The translations under genes and the position numbers were made by a program. From Rhizobium glycinendophyticum (GTDB lineage: Bacteria > Pseudomonadota > Alphaproteobacteria > Rhizobiales > Rhizobiaceae), in assembly GCF_006443685.1 (NCBI RefSeq), contig NZ_VFYP01000001.1:2666001-2730000 (forward strand): 64,000 nucleotides of DNA, given 5' to 3'. The notes beneath the pieces are model-generated. The model searched no databases. It was not told the DNA's origin and was given only the letters and a program-made list of their open reading frames with translations. Below, one piece after another: positions 37,165 to 48,028 of the stretch; within the stretch, counting starts at the first letter, position 1, and each line of letters begins with the position of its first letter.

Positions 37165-37551
37165 TTACTGGCCGCCGGCGGCCGGGTCCTTGAGATAGGC
37201 GATGATGTTGGCGAGATCATCGTCCTTTTTCACGCCAGCAAAGGCCATCTTTGTGCCCTTGACCACCGCCTTGGGAGCCTTGAGATATTCCGTCAGCAGA
37301 GCCTCGTCCCACACTTTGCCCTGGCCGAATTCGGTCATGGCGGTGGAGTATTTGTAATCGGCGATCGAGGCCACCGGACGACCGACGACGCCCTGCAGCG
37401 TTGGGCCGACCTTGTTCTTGGCTTCGGTCGCGATGTGACAGGCGGAACAGACCTTGAAGGCCTTGGCGCCGGCGACCGGGTCGCCCTCGGCCAGCGCCGG
37501 GAGCGGGAGGGCAAGCGAGGACAAAAGCATGAGCATGGAAGACGTCTTCAT
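37165..37551 (-). CDS. Periplasmic class I cytochrome c (c2 type)
   Basis: 128 residues with a signal peptide cleaved near LPALA-EGD. Heme is attached at CSACH (35-39), the histidine being one axial ligand; the methionine ligand is in GTKMAFAG near residue 100. VGPTLQGVVGRP and DDDLANIIAYLKDP are typical of soluble cytochrome c2/c550. It would shuttle electrons in the periplasm. GGAG precedes the start. It is monocistronic and divergent from choX. Confidence 0.93.
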   Translation of the reverse strand: MKTSSMLMLLSSLALPLPALAEGDPVAGAKAFKVCSACHIATEAKNKVGPTLQGVVGRPVASIADYKYSTAMTEFGQGKVWDEALLTEYLKAPKAVVKGTKMAFAGVKKDDDLANIIAYLKDPAAGGQ

Positions 37552-37819
37552 CGGGACTCCTCTTGAACCTATTCGAAAAGCGCCTGAGGCGCCGCCCATC
37601 AAGATACCCGTTCGCACGACAGGGCAACGGCGCGCATTGACGCGCCTCAGGAGAGCGACGTTTTTTTAACATTCGCGACATGGTCGTCGTATTGCGACGT
37701 ATCATGGGCATGGAGGTCGCAAACGGGGGGCATGCCGCGGCGCAAACGCACGGGCATCCTTGCAATTCTTCGGTATTGATTGTTGACTTGGGAACTTAAT
37801 TAAAAAACGGGAGCCTATA

Positions 37820-38776
37820 ATGCATAATTTCCTCGCCTGTCGCCGCACCCTCGTTGCCACCGTTTCGCTGCTGGCACTCTCCGCCATGCCGCTCGCGGCC
37901 GCAGAAGCCGAGAGCTGCTCCACGGTTCGCTTCTCCGACGTCGGCTGGACCGACATCACGGCGACGACGGCCACCGCCTCTGTCATCCTGAAAGCGCTCG
38001 GCTACGAGCCGACCACCACGGTGCTCTCCGTTCCGGTCACCTATTCCTCTCTGAAAAACAAGGACATCGATGTCTTCCTCGGCAACTGGATGCCGACCAT
38101 GGAAGGTGACCTTGCTCCCTATCGCGACGACAAGTCGGTCGAAATCTTCGGCCCGAACCTTGAAGGCGCGAAATACACGCTCGCCACCAATGCCAAGGGC
38201 GCCGAACTCGGCATCAAGGATTTTGCCGATATCGCCAAGAACGCCGATGCGCTGGGCGGCAAGATCTACGGCATCGAGCCGGGCAATGACGGCAACCGCC
38301 TGATCCTCGACATGATCGACGCCAACAAGTTCGACCTCGGCAAGTTTGAAGTGGTCGAATCCTCCGAACAGGGCATGCTGGCCCAGGTGGCCCGTGCCGA
38401 AAAGGATGGCGAACCGGTCGTCTTCCTCGGCTGGGAACCGCATCCGATGAACGCCAACTTCAAGCTGACCTATCTCTCGGGCGGCGATGATGTCTTCGGA
38501 CCGAACTTCGGCGGCGCCACCATCTTCACCAACACCCGGGCCGGCTACACCACCGAATGCCCGAATGTCGGCAAGTTCGTCACCAACCTCAAGTTCTCGC
38601 TCCAGATGGAAAACGAGATCATGGGCAAGATCCTCAATGACGGCGCCGACGCCGAAGCCGCAGCGACCGACTGGCTGAAAGCCAACCCGGCCGTGATCGA
38701 CCCCTGGCTTGCCGGCGTCACCACCAAAGACGGCGCCGAAGGCCTCCCGGCAGTGAAGGCGGCCCTCGGCCTCTGA
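37820..38776 (+). CDS. choX: Choline ABC transporter, periplasmic binding protein
   Basis: 318 residues with a signal peptide cleaved near LAAAEA. All ligand-box residues known for Sinorhizobium ChoX are at identical positions: Trp43 and Asp45 in DVGWTDI, Trp90 in LGNWMP, Tyr119 in AKYTLAT, Asn156 in GNDGN and Trp205 in LGWEPHPM. These form the aromatic cage for the trimethylammonium group, so choline (with weaker acetylcholine/betaine) is a confident substrate. First gene of choXWV. The upstream AT-rich region contains a TTGACT that may be a -35 element. Confidence 0.97.
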   Translation: MHNFLACRRTLVATVSLLALSAMPLAAAEAESCSTVRFSDVGWTDITATTATASVILKALGYEPTTTVLSVPVTYSSLKNKDIDVFLGNWMPTMEGDLAPYRDDKSVEIFGPNLEGAKYTLATNAKGAELGIKDFADIAKNADALGGKIYGIEPGNDGNRLILDMIDANKFDLGKFEVVESSEQGMLAQVARAEKDGEPVVFLGWEPHPMNANFKLTYLSGGDDVFGPNFGGATIFTNTRAGYTTECPNVGKFVTNLKFSLQMENEIMGKILNDGADAEAAATDWLKANPAVIDPWLAGVTTKDGAEGLPAVKAALGL

Positions 38777-38797
38777 CCGCAGTCCGTCGACTAGGGA

Positions 38798-38831
38798 ACC
38801 GCGCGAAAGGAGGGGGAGCCTTTCGCGCGGT
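38798..38831 (+). terminator. Intercistronic hairpin between choX and choW
   Basis: A 13-bp perfect stem (38798-38810 with 38819-38831) with an AGGGGGAG loop and no T-run. It probably stabilises the choX message or stops some transcripts, giving more binding protein than permease. Confidence 0.65.
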
Positions 38832-38868
38832 CTCCAGGCAATACAATTGAGCCTGCTCGGGGACATCC

Positions 38869-39740
38869 ATGAATTTTCTGACCGACTACAAGTTGCCCAT
38901 CGGGGCTCTCTCGAAGAGTTTTGTCGACTGGTTGACCACCAATCTCGACGTGCTGTTCGATCTGATCGCCACCATCCTCAGCGCCTCGATCAATGCGATG
39001 CTGTTCGTCCTGCAGGGCCCGTTCCTGAAAGCGACCGCGCTTGAGCCCTTTTATCCGCTCTTGATGATCGCGCTGTTTTCGCTCTTTGCCTGGTTCATGC
39101 GCCGGTCGATCGGCGTTGTGATCTTCACTTTCCTCGGCCTGCTTCTGATCTACAACCAGGGCTATTGGAAGGAGACCATGGAGACGCTGGCGCTGGTATT
39201 GGCCGCAGCCGGTGTATCGATGGTGATCGGCGTTCCCGTCGGCATCGCCTGCGCCCGCCGTCCCTGGCTCTACACGGCTGTGCGCCCCGTACTCGACCTC
39301 ATGCAGACCATCCCCACCTTCGTCTACCTCATCCCGGCGCTCATCCTGTTTGGCCTCGGCATGGTGCCGGGTCTGATCGCGACAGTCATCTTCGCCATCC
39401 CCGCCCCGATCCGCCTCACGCGCCTCGGCATTATCTCCACCCCGCCATCCCTGGTCGAAGCCGCCGTTGCCTTCGGCGCAACGCCCTCCCAAGTGCTGCG
39501 CAAGGTGGAACTGCCCTTCGCCACGCCGCAGATCATGGCAGGCCTTACCCAGACGATCATGCTGTCGCTTTCGATGGTCGTGATCGCGGCGCTGGTTGGC
39601 GCAAGCGGCCTCGGCGTTCCCGTTGTCCGGGCGCTCAACACCGTCAACATCGCCCGTGGTTTCGAGGCAGGTCTCTGCATCGTCATCCTCGCCATCATTC
39701 TCGACCGGATCTTCCGCATCCCCGGCATGGGAGACGACGC

Positions 39741-39744
<4 letters not shown>
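38869..39744 (+). CDS. choW: Choline ABC transporter permease
   Basis: 291 residues with about six membrane helices. The EAA docking loop reads LVEAAVAFGATPSQVLRKVELP, and MQTIPTFVYLIPALILFGLG is typical of ProW/ChoW/OpuAB permeases of quaternary amine importers. Forms a homodimer with two ChoV subunits. Its stop overlaps the choV start in ATGA. Confidence 0.95.
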
Positions 39745-40784
<1,040 letters not shown>

Positions 40785-40835
40785 CGCCCGGCCTGACATC
40801 CGCAAGACCAAGGGGCGGATGCCGGAGACGAGGAC

Positions 40836-41582
40836 ATGAACGACAAACCGAAGGTGATTCGTGACACCGACGACGATGCGCGCCGTCAGGCGCGCATTTT
40901 GCTGCGCGGCGCGCGCTTTGCCGCAATCGGGGTTATCGACCCGGAAACGGGTTTCCCGTCGGTCAGCCGCGTATTGCTCGGCACCGATATCGATGGCGCC
41001 GCCGTCATCCTGGTTTCCAACCTGTCGGCCCATACCACGGCACTGCTCGCCGATCCCCGTGCCTCGCTGCTCACAGGGGAACCGGCCAAGGGCGATCCGC
41101 TCGCCCATCCACGACTGACGCTGCAATGCCTGGCCGAAAGCGTCGAACGCGACAGTTCATCACACACCCGCCTGCGCTTCCGCTTTCTCGCCCGCCATCC
41201 AAAATCGCAGCTCTATATCGACTTTCCCGATTTCCGCTTTTTCCGCCTTGTTCCTGAACGGGCAAGCCTGAACGGGGGCTTCGGGCGCGCCTATCATTTG
41301 GGCAAAGAGGACTTTCTGATCCCGATTCCCACTGACAATTTTTGGGAGGATCAGCAGAGCCTCATACGAGATTTAGGGGTACGAGACCCAGACCTGGCGA
41401 GCCGGATTGCCACCAAAATTCATCACGGCCCCAGCGGAGACTGGGCTGTTTGTGGGATTGATTCGCATGGATTAGACATTAATTTCAAAGACATGCTGAT
41501 TAGGCACGAATTTGTGACGCCCGTCACAGAAAAATCCAAACTCGAATTAGAGTTACCTAAATCAGAATACGCAGTACCTTAA
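40836..41582 (+). CDS. HugZ/PNPOx-like split-barrel protein
   Basis: 248 residues. N-terminal split barrel (RGARFAAIGVIDPETGFPSVSRVLLG, then VSNLSAHTTALLADPRASLL) is the PNPOx-like/HugZ fold; the C-terminal part follows the DUF2470 layout (GDWAVCGIDSHGLDINFKD). In most relatives this part contains an NxDHxDAL-type motif; here that spot reads IATKIHHGPSG, so a key heme-side motif looks changed. The last ~250 bases are visibly AT-richer than the rest, with codons such as TTA and ATT. It may bind heme or flavin; activity is doubtful. Located just after choV on the same strand. Confidence 0.7.
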   Translation: MNDKPKVIRDTDDDARRQARILLRGARFAAIGVIDPETGFPSVSRVLLGTDIDGAAVILVSNLSAHTTALLADPRASLLTGEPAKGDPLAHPRLTLQCLAESVERDSSSHTRLRFRFLARHPKSQLYIDFPDFRFFRLVPERASLNGGFGRAYHLGKEDFLIPIPTDNFWEDQQSLIRDLGVRDPDLASRIATKIHHGPSGDWAVCGIDSHGLDINFKDMLIRHEFVTPVTEKSKLELELPKSEYAVP

Positions 41583-41694
41583 ATTTAGGCATATACAATT
41601 TTGTTGTGATCGATAAACTTGACGGCATATCTAAGGCACGGATTTTTTACGACTGCCCCTCCCCCAAGGCGCTCGACCAAGGAAAGTTGAACCG

Positions 41695-42015
41695 ATGAAA
41701 ACCAAAGCTTTGTCTGAACAATCAACCGTTGCTGCCGGCTTGCTGTCCGCCATGGCAAACCCGAAGCGTCTGATGATCCTCTGCAGCCTTGTTGAGGGTG
41801 AAGTCCCGGTTGGCGTTCTGGCGGCCCAGGTGGGCCTGAGCCAGTCGGCTCTGTCCCAGCACCTGTCCAAGCTGCGCGCGCAGAAGCTGGTGAAGACCCG
41901 CCGCGACGCCCAGACCATCTACTACTCCTCGACGTCTGAATCGGTCATCAAGATCCTTTCGACGCTGGAAAGCATCTACTGCGCACCCGTCGCGGCGAGC
42001 AAAACTGCCGCCTGA
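41695..42015 (+). CDS. nolR: NolR-like ArsR-family repressor
   Basis: 106 residues with the ArsR winged helix. LLSAMANPKRLMILCSLVEGE, then VGLSQSALSQHLSKLRAQKLV and TRRDAQTIYYSS are nearly the same wording as Sinorhizobium NolR, which represses nodulation and other genes by binding A-T-T-A-G-N9-A-(T)-A-type sites. No metal-binding cysteines are visible. The upstream region is AT-rich. A terminator follows about 120 bases downstream. Orthology is likely but not proven; symbol is therefore tentative. Confidence 0.82.
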   Translation: MKTKALSEQSTVAAGLLSAMANPKRLMILCSLVEGEVPVGVLAAQVGLSQSALSQHLSKLRAQKLVKTRRDAQTIYYSSTSESVIKILSTLESIYCAPVAASKTAA

Positions 42016-42132
42016 TGACAGCGCTGCCAAAGCCCGCCCAATGGCCTTGGGAGGAGCCACACCTGATCTCTCGACGATCGGTGCGGTACCGTTAGGCTGT
42101 GCCACGGCAACACGACATCTGATCTTCAGAAG

Positions 42133-42160
42133 CCCCGGCCGCGACAGCGCCGGGGTTTTC
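42133..42160 (+). terminator. Intrinsic terminator downstream of the NolR-like gene
   Basis: A 7-bp GC stem (42133-42139 with 42149-42155) followed by TTTTC on the plus strand. Confidence 0.7.
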
Positions 42161-42177
42161 TCATTGATGCCGAATGA

Positions 42178-42363
42178 TCAGATCATCACGTCGCCTCCCG
42201 AGGCGCTGTCATCAAGAGCGGGGCTTTCCTGCTGCGGCTCTGCGCCCTCATCGCCGAAGACGCCCGGATCCTCCTCGTCAACGTCGGCTTCATCAAGCAA
42301 ACTGCCTGATCCATGACCTTTGTTGATGCGGCCCGCGGTGGCTTGACCATGCTTCTCGCCCTG
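42178..42363 (-). other. Short acidic reading frame without a proper start
   Basis: On the minus strand a frame from a TAG (42364-42366) to a TGA (42178-42180) reads like a real protein: a basic start KHGQATAGRINKGHG, then SLLDEADVDEEDPGVFGDE and an acidic Gln/Glu/Asp tail ending GGDVMI. There is no ATG or GTG near the beginning; only a TTG after about 20 codons. It could be a small gene whose start was lost, or chance. I do not recognise the family. Confidence 0.3.
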
Positions 42364-42453
42364 CTAACGTGACGGCGCAAACGACAGCCGCGGCGACAGA
42401 GCCGATGGCCGGGAGAATGGCCGCCCGCGACCGAAAGGGCCATGGAGAACACG

Positions 42454-43782
42454 ATGTCGAACCGCCTCAATTCCACGCCGAACGACCTGCGCGCCTTCTG
42501 GATGCCGTTCACCGCGAACCGCCAGTACAAGAAGGAGCCGCGCCTCTTCGTCGGCGCCAAGGACATGCACTATACCACCCATGACGGCCGCCAGGTGCTC
42601 GACGGCACCGCAGGCCTCTGGTGTGTCAACGCCGGCCACTGCCGCCCGAAGATCACCGAAGCGATTCGCGAACAGGCCGGCGAACTCGATTATGCGCCGG
42701 CCTTCCAGCTCGGCCATCCCAAGGCTTTTGAACTGGCGAACCGCCTGATCGATCTCGCGCCCGACAACATGGCGCACGTGCTCTACACCAATTCCGGTTC
42801 GGAATCGGTCGAGACGGCGCTCAAGGTGGCGCTCGCCTATCAGCGCGTGAAGGGGCAAGGGTCGCGCACCCGCCTGATCGGTCGCGAGCGCGGCTATCAC
42901 GGCGTCAATTTCGGCGGCATCTCCGTTGGCGGCATCGTCTCCAACCGTAAGATGTTCGGCACGCTGCTCACCGGCGTCGACCACATGCCGCACACTCACC
43001 TGCCGGCCCAGAATGCCTTCACCAAGGGCATGCCCGAGCACGGCGGCGATCTCGCCGACGAGCTGGAACGTATCGTCACGCTGCATGACGCCTCGACCAT
43101 TGCCGCCGTCATCGTCGAGCCGGTCTCCGGCTCCACCGGCGTGCTGATCCCGCCGAAGGGCTATCTGCAGCGTCTGCGCGAGATCTGCACCAAACACGGC
43201 ATCCTGTTGATCTTCGATGAAGTCATCACCGGTTTCGGCCGCCTCGGCGCGCCCTTCGCCGCACAATATTTCGACGTGAAGCCGGATATCATGGTCACCG
43301 CCAAGGGCCTGACCAATGGGGTTATCCCGATGGGGGCAGTCTTCGTGACGGCCGAAATTCATGACGCCTTCATGGCCGGACCCGAGCACATGATCGAGTT
43401 CTTCCACGGCTATACCTACTCGGGGAACCCGATCGCCTCGGCCGCAGCCCTCGGGACGCTCGACACCTACAAGGAAGAGGGCTTGCTCACCCGCGCCGCC
43501 GAGATTGCGCCTTACTGGGAAGAGAAGCTGCACTCTCTACGCGATTGCCCGAATGTGATCGACATCCGAAACCTCGGCCTGATCGGCGCGATCGAGCTGA
43601 AACCGATCGACGGCGAACCGACCAAGCGCGCCTTCAACGCCTTCCTCAACGCCTATAATGACGGCCTCTTGATCCGCACCACCGGCGACATCATCGCGCT
43701 GTCGCCGCCGCTGATCATCTCGCACGCTGAGATCGACGAACTCTTCGACAAGCTGCGCAAGGTGCTGATGAACAACATCTGA
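42454..43782 (+). CDS. Class III omega-aminotransferase (beta-alanine:pyruvate type)
   Basis: The ATG at 42454 has GGAG at good spacing; one four codons earlier is possible. About 442 residues, PLP-dependent. FWMPFTANRQYKKEPRLF and AGLWCVNAGHCRPKI are typical of omega-amino acid:pyruvate aminotransferases; the PLP lysine is in TAKGLTNG, the Asp that protonates PLP nitrogen in LIFDEVITGFGRLG, and TNSGSESVETALK binds phosphate. Likely substrates are beta-alanine or related omega-amines with pyruvate as acceptor. Monocistronic. Confidence 0.9.
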   Translation: MSNRLNSTPNDLRAFWMPFTANRQYKKEPRLFVGAKDMHYTTHDGRQVLDGTAGLWCVNAGHCRPKITEAIREQAGELDYAPAFQLGHPKAFELANRLIDLAPDNMAHVLYTNSGSESVETALKVALAYQRVKGQGSRTRLIGRERGYHGVNFGGISVGGIVSNRKMFGTLLTGVDHMPHTHLPAQNAFTKGMPEHGGDLADELERIVTLHDASTIAAVIVEPVSGSTGVLIPPKGYLQRLREICTKHGILLIFDEVITGFGRLGAPFAAQYFDVKPDIMVTAKGLTNGVIPMGAVFVTAEIHDAFMAGPEHMIEFFHGYTYSGNPIASAAALGTLDTYKEEGLLTRAAEIAPYWEEKLHSLRDCPNVIDIRNLGLIGAIELKPIDGEPTKRAFNAFLNAYNDGLLIRTTGDIIALSPPLIISHAEIDELFDKLRKVLMNNI

Positions 43783-44036
43783 GCCTCGTCTCGGTTGATC
43801 CCGGAAGAAGCGGCCCACGTGGCCGCTTTTTTCATGCCTTGCCCAAAGCTTGCGGCCTCGGTTCCGCCCAGCTTGTTCCGGCCGCCCCCTTCCCTTATTG
43901 TTGAGAGAATCGCACGTTCGATCCCGACGCAGATGACCGCGAGGGCCCGACCGACGACTTTAGCAGCCCCGGCCGTCTCCGCCTCCGACATCAGGTCCGG
44001 GGCGATCTGACCGGGTCAGGTCCCGGGAGGAAATCC

Positions 44037-44312
44037 GTGGTCGACCTCTTCAAGCGTTTGTTCGGCAAAGACACTTCATCCACGACCGTACCGGCGGATG
44101 CTGGCGAACCCATGCCCCAGCCGACGCCTCAAAACCGCGTCGACGAAGCGCGACTCGCCGCCCGCCGCGCCCAGATCAGCAATGATCTGTTCGAACTGCA
44201 GCAGATCGCCATGGCCGAGCTGGCGCTGCGCAAGGAGCAGGACGCCGCCGCCGCCAAGGCAGGCTTCGAGGCCGACGAAAAGGACACGACCGGCCGCGTT
44301 CTGATCGTCTGA
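44037..44312 (+). CDS. Small conserved hypothetical protein (GTG start)
   Basis: 91 residues from a GTG preceded by GGGAGGAAA. Begins VDLFKRLFGK, an amphipathic helix, then a Pro/Thr linker and a predicted helix rich in Ala, Arg and Gln (ARLAARRAQISNDLFELQQ). Charged and soluble; no known motif. The codon pattern and ribosome site support expression. Confidence 0.6.
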   Translation: MVDLFKRLFGKDTSSTTVPADAGEPMPQPTPQNRVDEARLAARRAQISNDLFELQQIAMAELALRKEQDAAAAKAGFEADEKDTTGRVLIV

Positions 44313-44481
44313 GGCGAACTTGCGCTGTTTCCCGCAGAAACCTGTGGTGTGACATCGCACCCCTTTGGTCGGGCTTTTGCCGCTTCCCGAATTTGTCTAA
44401 AGACGAGCCGGGGAGCAACAAAAGAACCCTCATGGCGTTGAAGCTGACACAGATCGGTCGCGCCGACCCAAGGAGACGGAC

Positions 44482-45588
44482 ATGAAATTTCAATATCTCG
44501 CCAGTGCGGCCCTCGCCGCCCTGATTGCCACCGCACCTGCAGCCCGTGCCGAAATTGTGCTCGGTCTGATGGCGCCGCTCACCGGCCCGCTGGCCGCCGT
44601 CGGCGCCCAGGTCAAGAACGGCGCCGAAACGGCTGTTGAGGAAATCAACAAGAAGGGCGGCGTCAACGGCGAACAGCTGAGCTTGAAGATCGCCGACGAT
44701 GCCGCCGAACCCAAGCAGGGCGTGTCGGCTGCCAACCAGCTCGTCGGTGAAGGCGTGCGTTTCGTCGTCGGCCCCGTCACCTCGGGTGTCGCCGTCCCGG
44801 CCTCAAGCGTTCTCGCCGAAAACGGCGTGCTGATGGTCACCCCGACCGCGACCGCACCGGATCTGACTGCCCGTGGGCTGACCACGGTGTTGCGCACCTG
44901 CGGCCGCGACGACCAGCAGGCCGATGTCGCTGCTAAGTTTGTGCTGTCAGCCTACAAGGACAAGAAGATCGCCATCCTCGACGACAAGGGCCAGTACGGC
45001 AAGGGTCTGGCGGATGCCTTCAAGGCAGCGCTCAATGCCGGCGGCGTGACCGAAGTCTTCAAGGATTCGCTGACCGCGGGCGAAAAGGACTTTGGCGCCC
45101 TCGTGACGCGTCTGAAGTCGGAAGGCGTCGAAGTCATCTATTTCGGCGGCTACCACCCGGAAGCCGGCCTGCTCGTGCGCCAGATGCAGGATTCCGGCCT
45201 GAAGGCCCAGCTGATCGCCGGTGACGGTCTGTCGAACAATGAATATGTGACGATCGGTGGCGACGCTGCCGAAGGCACGATCTTCACCAACGCCGCCGAT
45301 GCGCTGAAGAACGAAGACAGCAAGGCCGCCGTCGCCGCCCTGCAGGCGAAGAACATCCCCGCCGAAGCCTTCACCCTCAACGCCTATGCCGCGGTCGAAG
45401 TGATCGCCGCCGGCATCGCCAAGGCCGGCAGCGCCGAAGATGCCGAAGCGGTCGCGACAGCCCTGAAGGACGGCTCGGAAATCCCGACCGCCATCGGCAA
45501 GCTGACCTATGGTGAAACCGGCGACCTTACCTCCCAGAGCTTCGCCGTCTACAAGTGGGAAGGCGGCAAGACGGTTTCGGCCGAATAA
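44482..45588 (+). CDS. Branched-chain amino-acid-type periplasmic binding protein
   Basis: 368 residues with a signal peptide (cleavage after ARA). The family-1/Peripla_BP_6 fold starts [20 protein letters not shown], then [34 protein letters not shown], the hinge FRLEGD-like [16 protein letters not shown], and GDGLSNNEY. Binds leucine, isoleucine, valine or a related amino acid. It stands alone; the permease and ATPase genes must be elsewhere. A terminator follows. Confidence 0.9.
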   Translation: MKFQYLASAALAALIATAPAARAEIVLGLMAPLTGPLAAVGAQVKNGAETAVEEINKKGGVNGEQLSLKIADDAAEPKQGVSAANQLVGEGVRFVVGPVTSGVAVPASSVLAENGVLMVTPTATAPDLTARGLTTVLRTCGRDDQQADVAAKFVLSAYKDKKIAILDDKGQYGKGLADAFKAALNAGGVTEVFKDSLTAGEKDFGALVTRLKSEGVEVIYFGGYHPEAGLLVRQMQDSGLKAQLIAGDGLSNNEYVTIGGDAAEGTIFTNAADALKNEDSKAAVAALQAKNIPAEAFTLNAYAAVEVIAAGIAKAGSAEDAEAVATALKDGSEIPTAIGKLTYGETGDLTSQSFAVYKWEGGKTVSAE

Positions 45589-45610
45589 GGCACGAGCACC
45601 GAAAACGACG

Positions 45611-45639
45611 AAGGCGGCCGGCAACGGTCGCCTTTTTTT
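45611..45639 (+). terminator. Intrinsic terminator after the branched-chain binding protein
   Basis: A 10-bp stem with one G-U pair (45611-45620 with 45625-45634), four-base loop GCAA, followed by seven T residues. Confidence 0.88.
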
Positions 45640-45718
45640 GTCGGTCATCCCCAGGGAATGCGAAAAAACCCGCATGTCCGGCACGCCGGACGGTTTCCTT
45701 TGCCGGTCCGGCCTTTTA

Positions 45719-45736
45719 TGACAGCCGCATGACATT
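45719..45736. promoter_or_regulatory. Pho-box-like site upstream of DUF47-pit
   Basis: TGACAGCCGCATGACATT contains two TGACA repeats 11 bases apart (45719 and 45730), the spacing bound by PhoB dimers, in the orientation that reads as the reverse complement of the usual CTGTCAT repeats. It ends 23 bases before the DUF47 start, so a PhoB dimer there would block transcription, in line with PhoB repression of orfA-pit in Sinorhizobium. Confidence 0.65.
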
Positions 45737-45758
45737 TCCGTGAAAGGGTCCGGAACCC

Positions 45759-46402
45759 ATGCTCAGCCTGTTTCGTAAAATGCTCCCGCGCGAAGACCGC
45801 TTCTTCGACATGTTCGCTGCCCATGCAAAGAAGGTGGTCGGCGCCGCCGAGGCGCTGAGCGCACTGCTTGATGGCAAGGATGTGGAGACCAATTGCGCGC
45901 TTATCGTCACGCTGGAAGACCAGGCGGACAACATCACGCGTGATGTTCTCCAGGCCGTGCGCCGCAGCTTCATCACGCCCTTTGACCGGGGCGACATCAA
46001 GGATCTCATCCAGTCGATGGACGATGCGATCGACATGATGCACAAGACGGTGAAGACGGTTCGCCTGTACGAGCAGACCGAATTCGACCCACGCATGCAG
46101 GAAATGGGTCGCGCTGTTGTCGAAGCAGCGCGGCTCATCGCCGAAGCCATCCCGCTGCTCGACAAGATCGGCCAGAACCACCAGCGCCTGACACAGATTG
46201 CCGAGGAGGTGACGCGCGTAGAGGGCCGCTCGGATGAACTGCACGACCAGGGCCTGAAGGCGCTCTACCGCATTCATCGCGACAGCGGCAACGCCATGGC
46301 CTATCTCATCGGGACCGAAATCTACGGCGAACTGGAGAAAGTTCTCGACCGTTTCGAGGACGTCGCCAACGAAATCAGCGGCATCGTGATCGAGAACGTC
46401 TG

Positions 46403-46403
<1 letters not shown>
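45759..46403 (+). CDS. DUF47-family Pit accessory protein
   Basis: 214 residues, PhoU-like helical bundle. MLPREDRFFDMFAAHAKKV, DGKDVETNCALIVTLEDQADNITRDV and FDRGDIKDLIQSMDDAIDMM are DUF47 signatures, with acidic residues that may bind metals. The gene overlaps pit by one base, as in the rhizobial orfA-pit operon, and probably controls Pit activity. A Pho-box-like site lies just upstream. Confidence 0.92.
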
Positions 46404-47407
<1,004 letters not shown>

Positions 47408-47500
47408 GTGCTTTGCGCAAGCGCGCGCGAAGTCTATGATAGGGCGGCGATGAGGAGCCATATTGGCACGGGCTCCACGAGACATGATCGGGAGGCTGGC

Positions 47501-47902
47501 ATGCGCAAGGGCTACAAGGACCTTCTGGCGGAAGCCGATGCACTCGTGGAGGCCGTGAACGTATCGGAAGCGGCCAGGTTGCACGGCGCGAGCAACGTCG
47601 TCTTCGTCGATCTGCGCGACCCACGTGAGCGCGAGCGCGAAGGCACGATTGCTCACGCCTTCTCCTGTCCGCGCGGCATGCTCGAATTCTGGATCGATCC
47701 GGAAAGCCCCTATCACAAGCCCATTTTCGCGGACGACAAGCTCTTCCTCTTTTTCTGCGCCAGCGGCTGGCGCTCGGCCTTGGCGACGAAGACGGCGCTT
47801 GAGATGGGACTTGAGAATGTCTGCCATCTCGAAGGCGGTTTTTCGGCTTGGCGCAATGCCGGGCTAGCGGTGGAACAGCTGCCGGCAAAGGCGAAGGAAT
47901 GA
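47501..47902 (+). CDS. Rhodanese-like sulfurtransferase
   Basis: The start at 47501 has GGAGG upstream. 133 residues, single rhodanese domain: VVFVDLRDPREREREGTIAHAF and the catalytic loop FFCASGWRSALA, with the cysteine followed by the usual serine/glycine/arginine pattern. It transfers sulfane sulfur to a cytoplasmic acceptor. Located 90 bases after pit. Confidence 0.9.
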   Translation: MRKGYKDLLAEADALVEAVNVSEAARLHGASNVVFVDLRDPREREREGTIAHAFSCPRGMLEFWIDPESPYHKPIFADDKLFLFFCASGWRSALATKTALEMGLENVCHLEGGFSAWRNAGLAVEQLPAKAKE

Positions 47903-48028
47903 GCGGCCGTACCGCTCTCTTCATGGGGATACTCCCATCAAAGCACCGCACCGGTCAGCAGCAGTCATTTCCCGTCGCGATCCCTCCCTTATCTCCGTAA
48001 GATGGCGGAACGCGCAAAAGGAGTCCCC

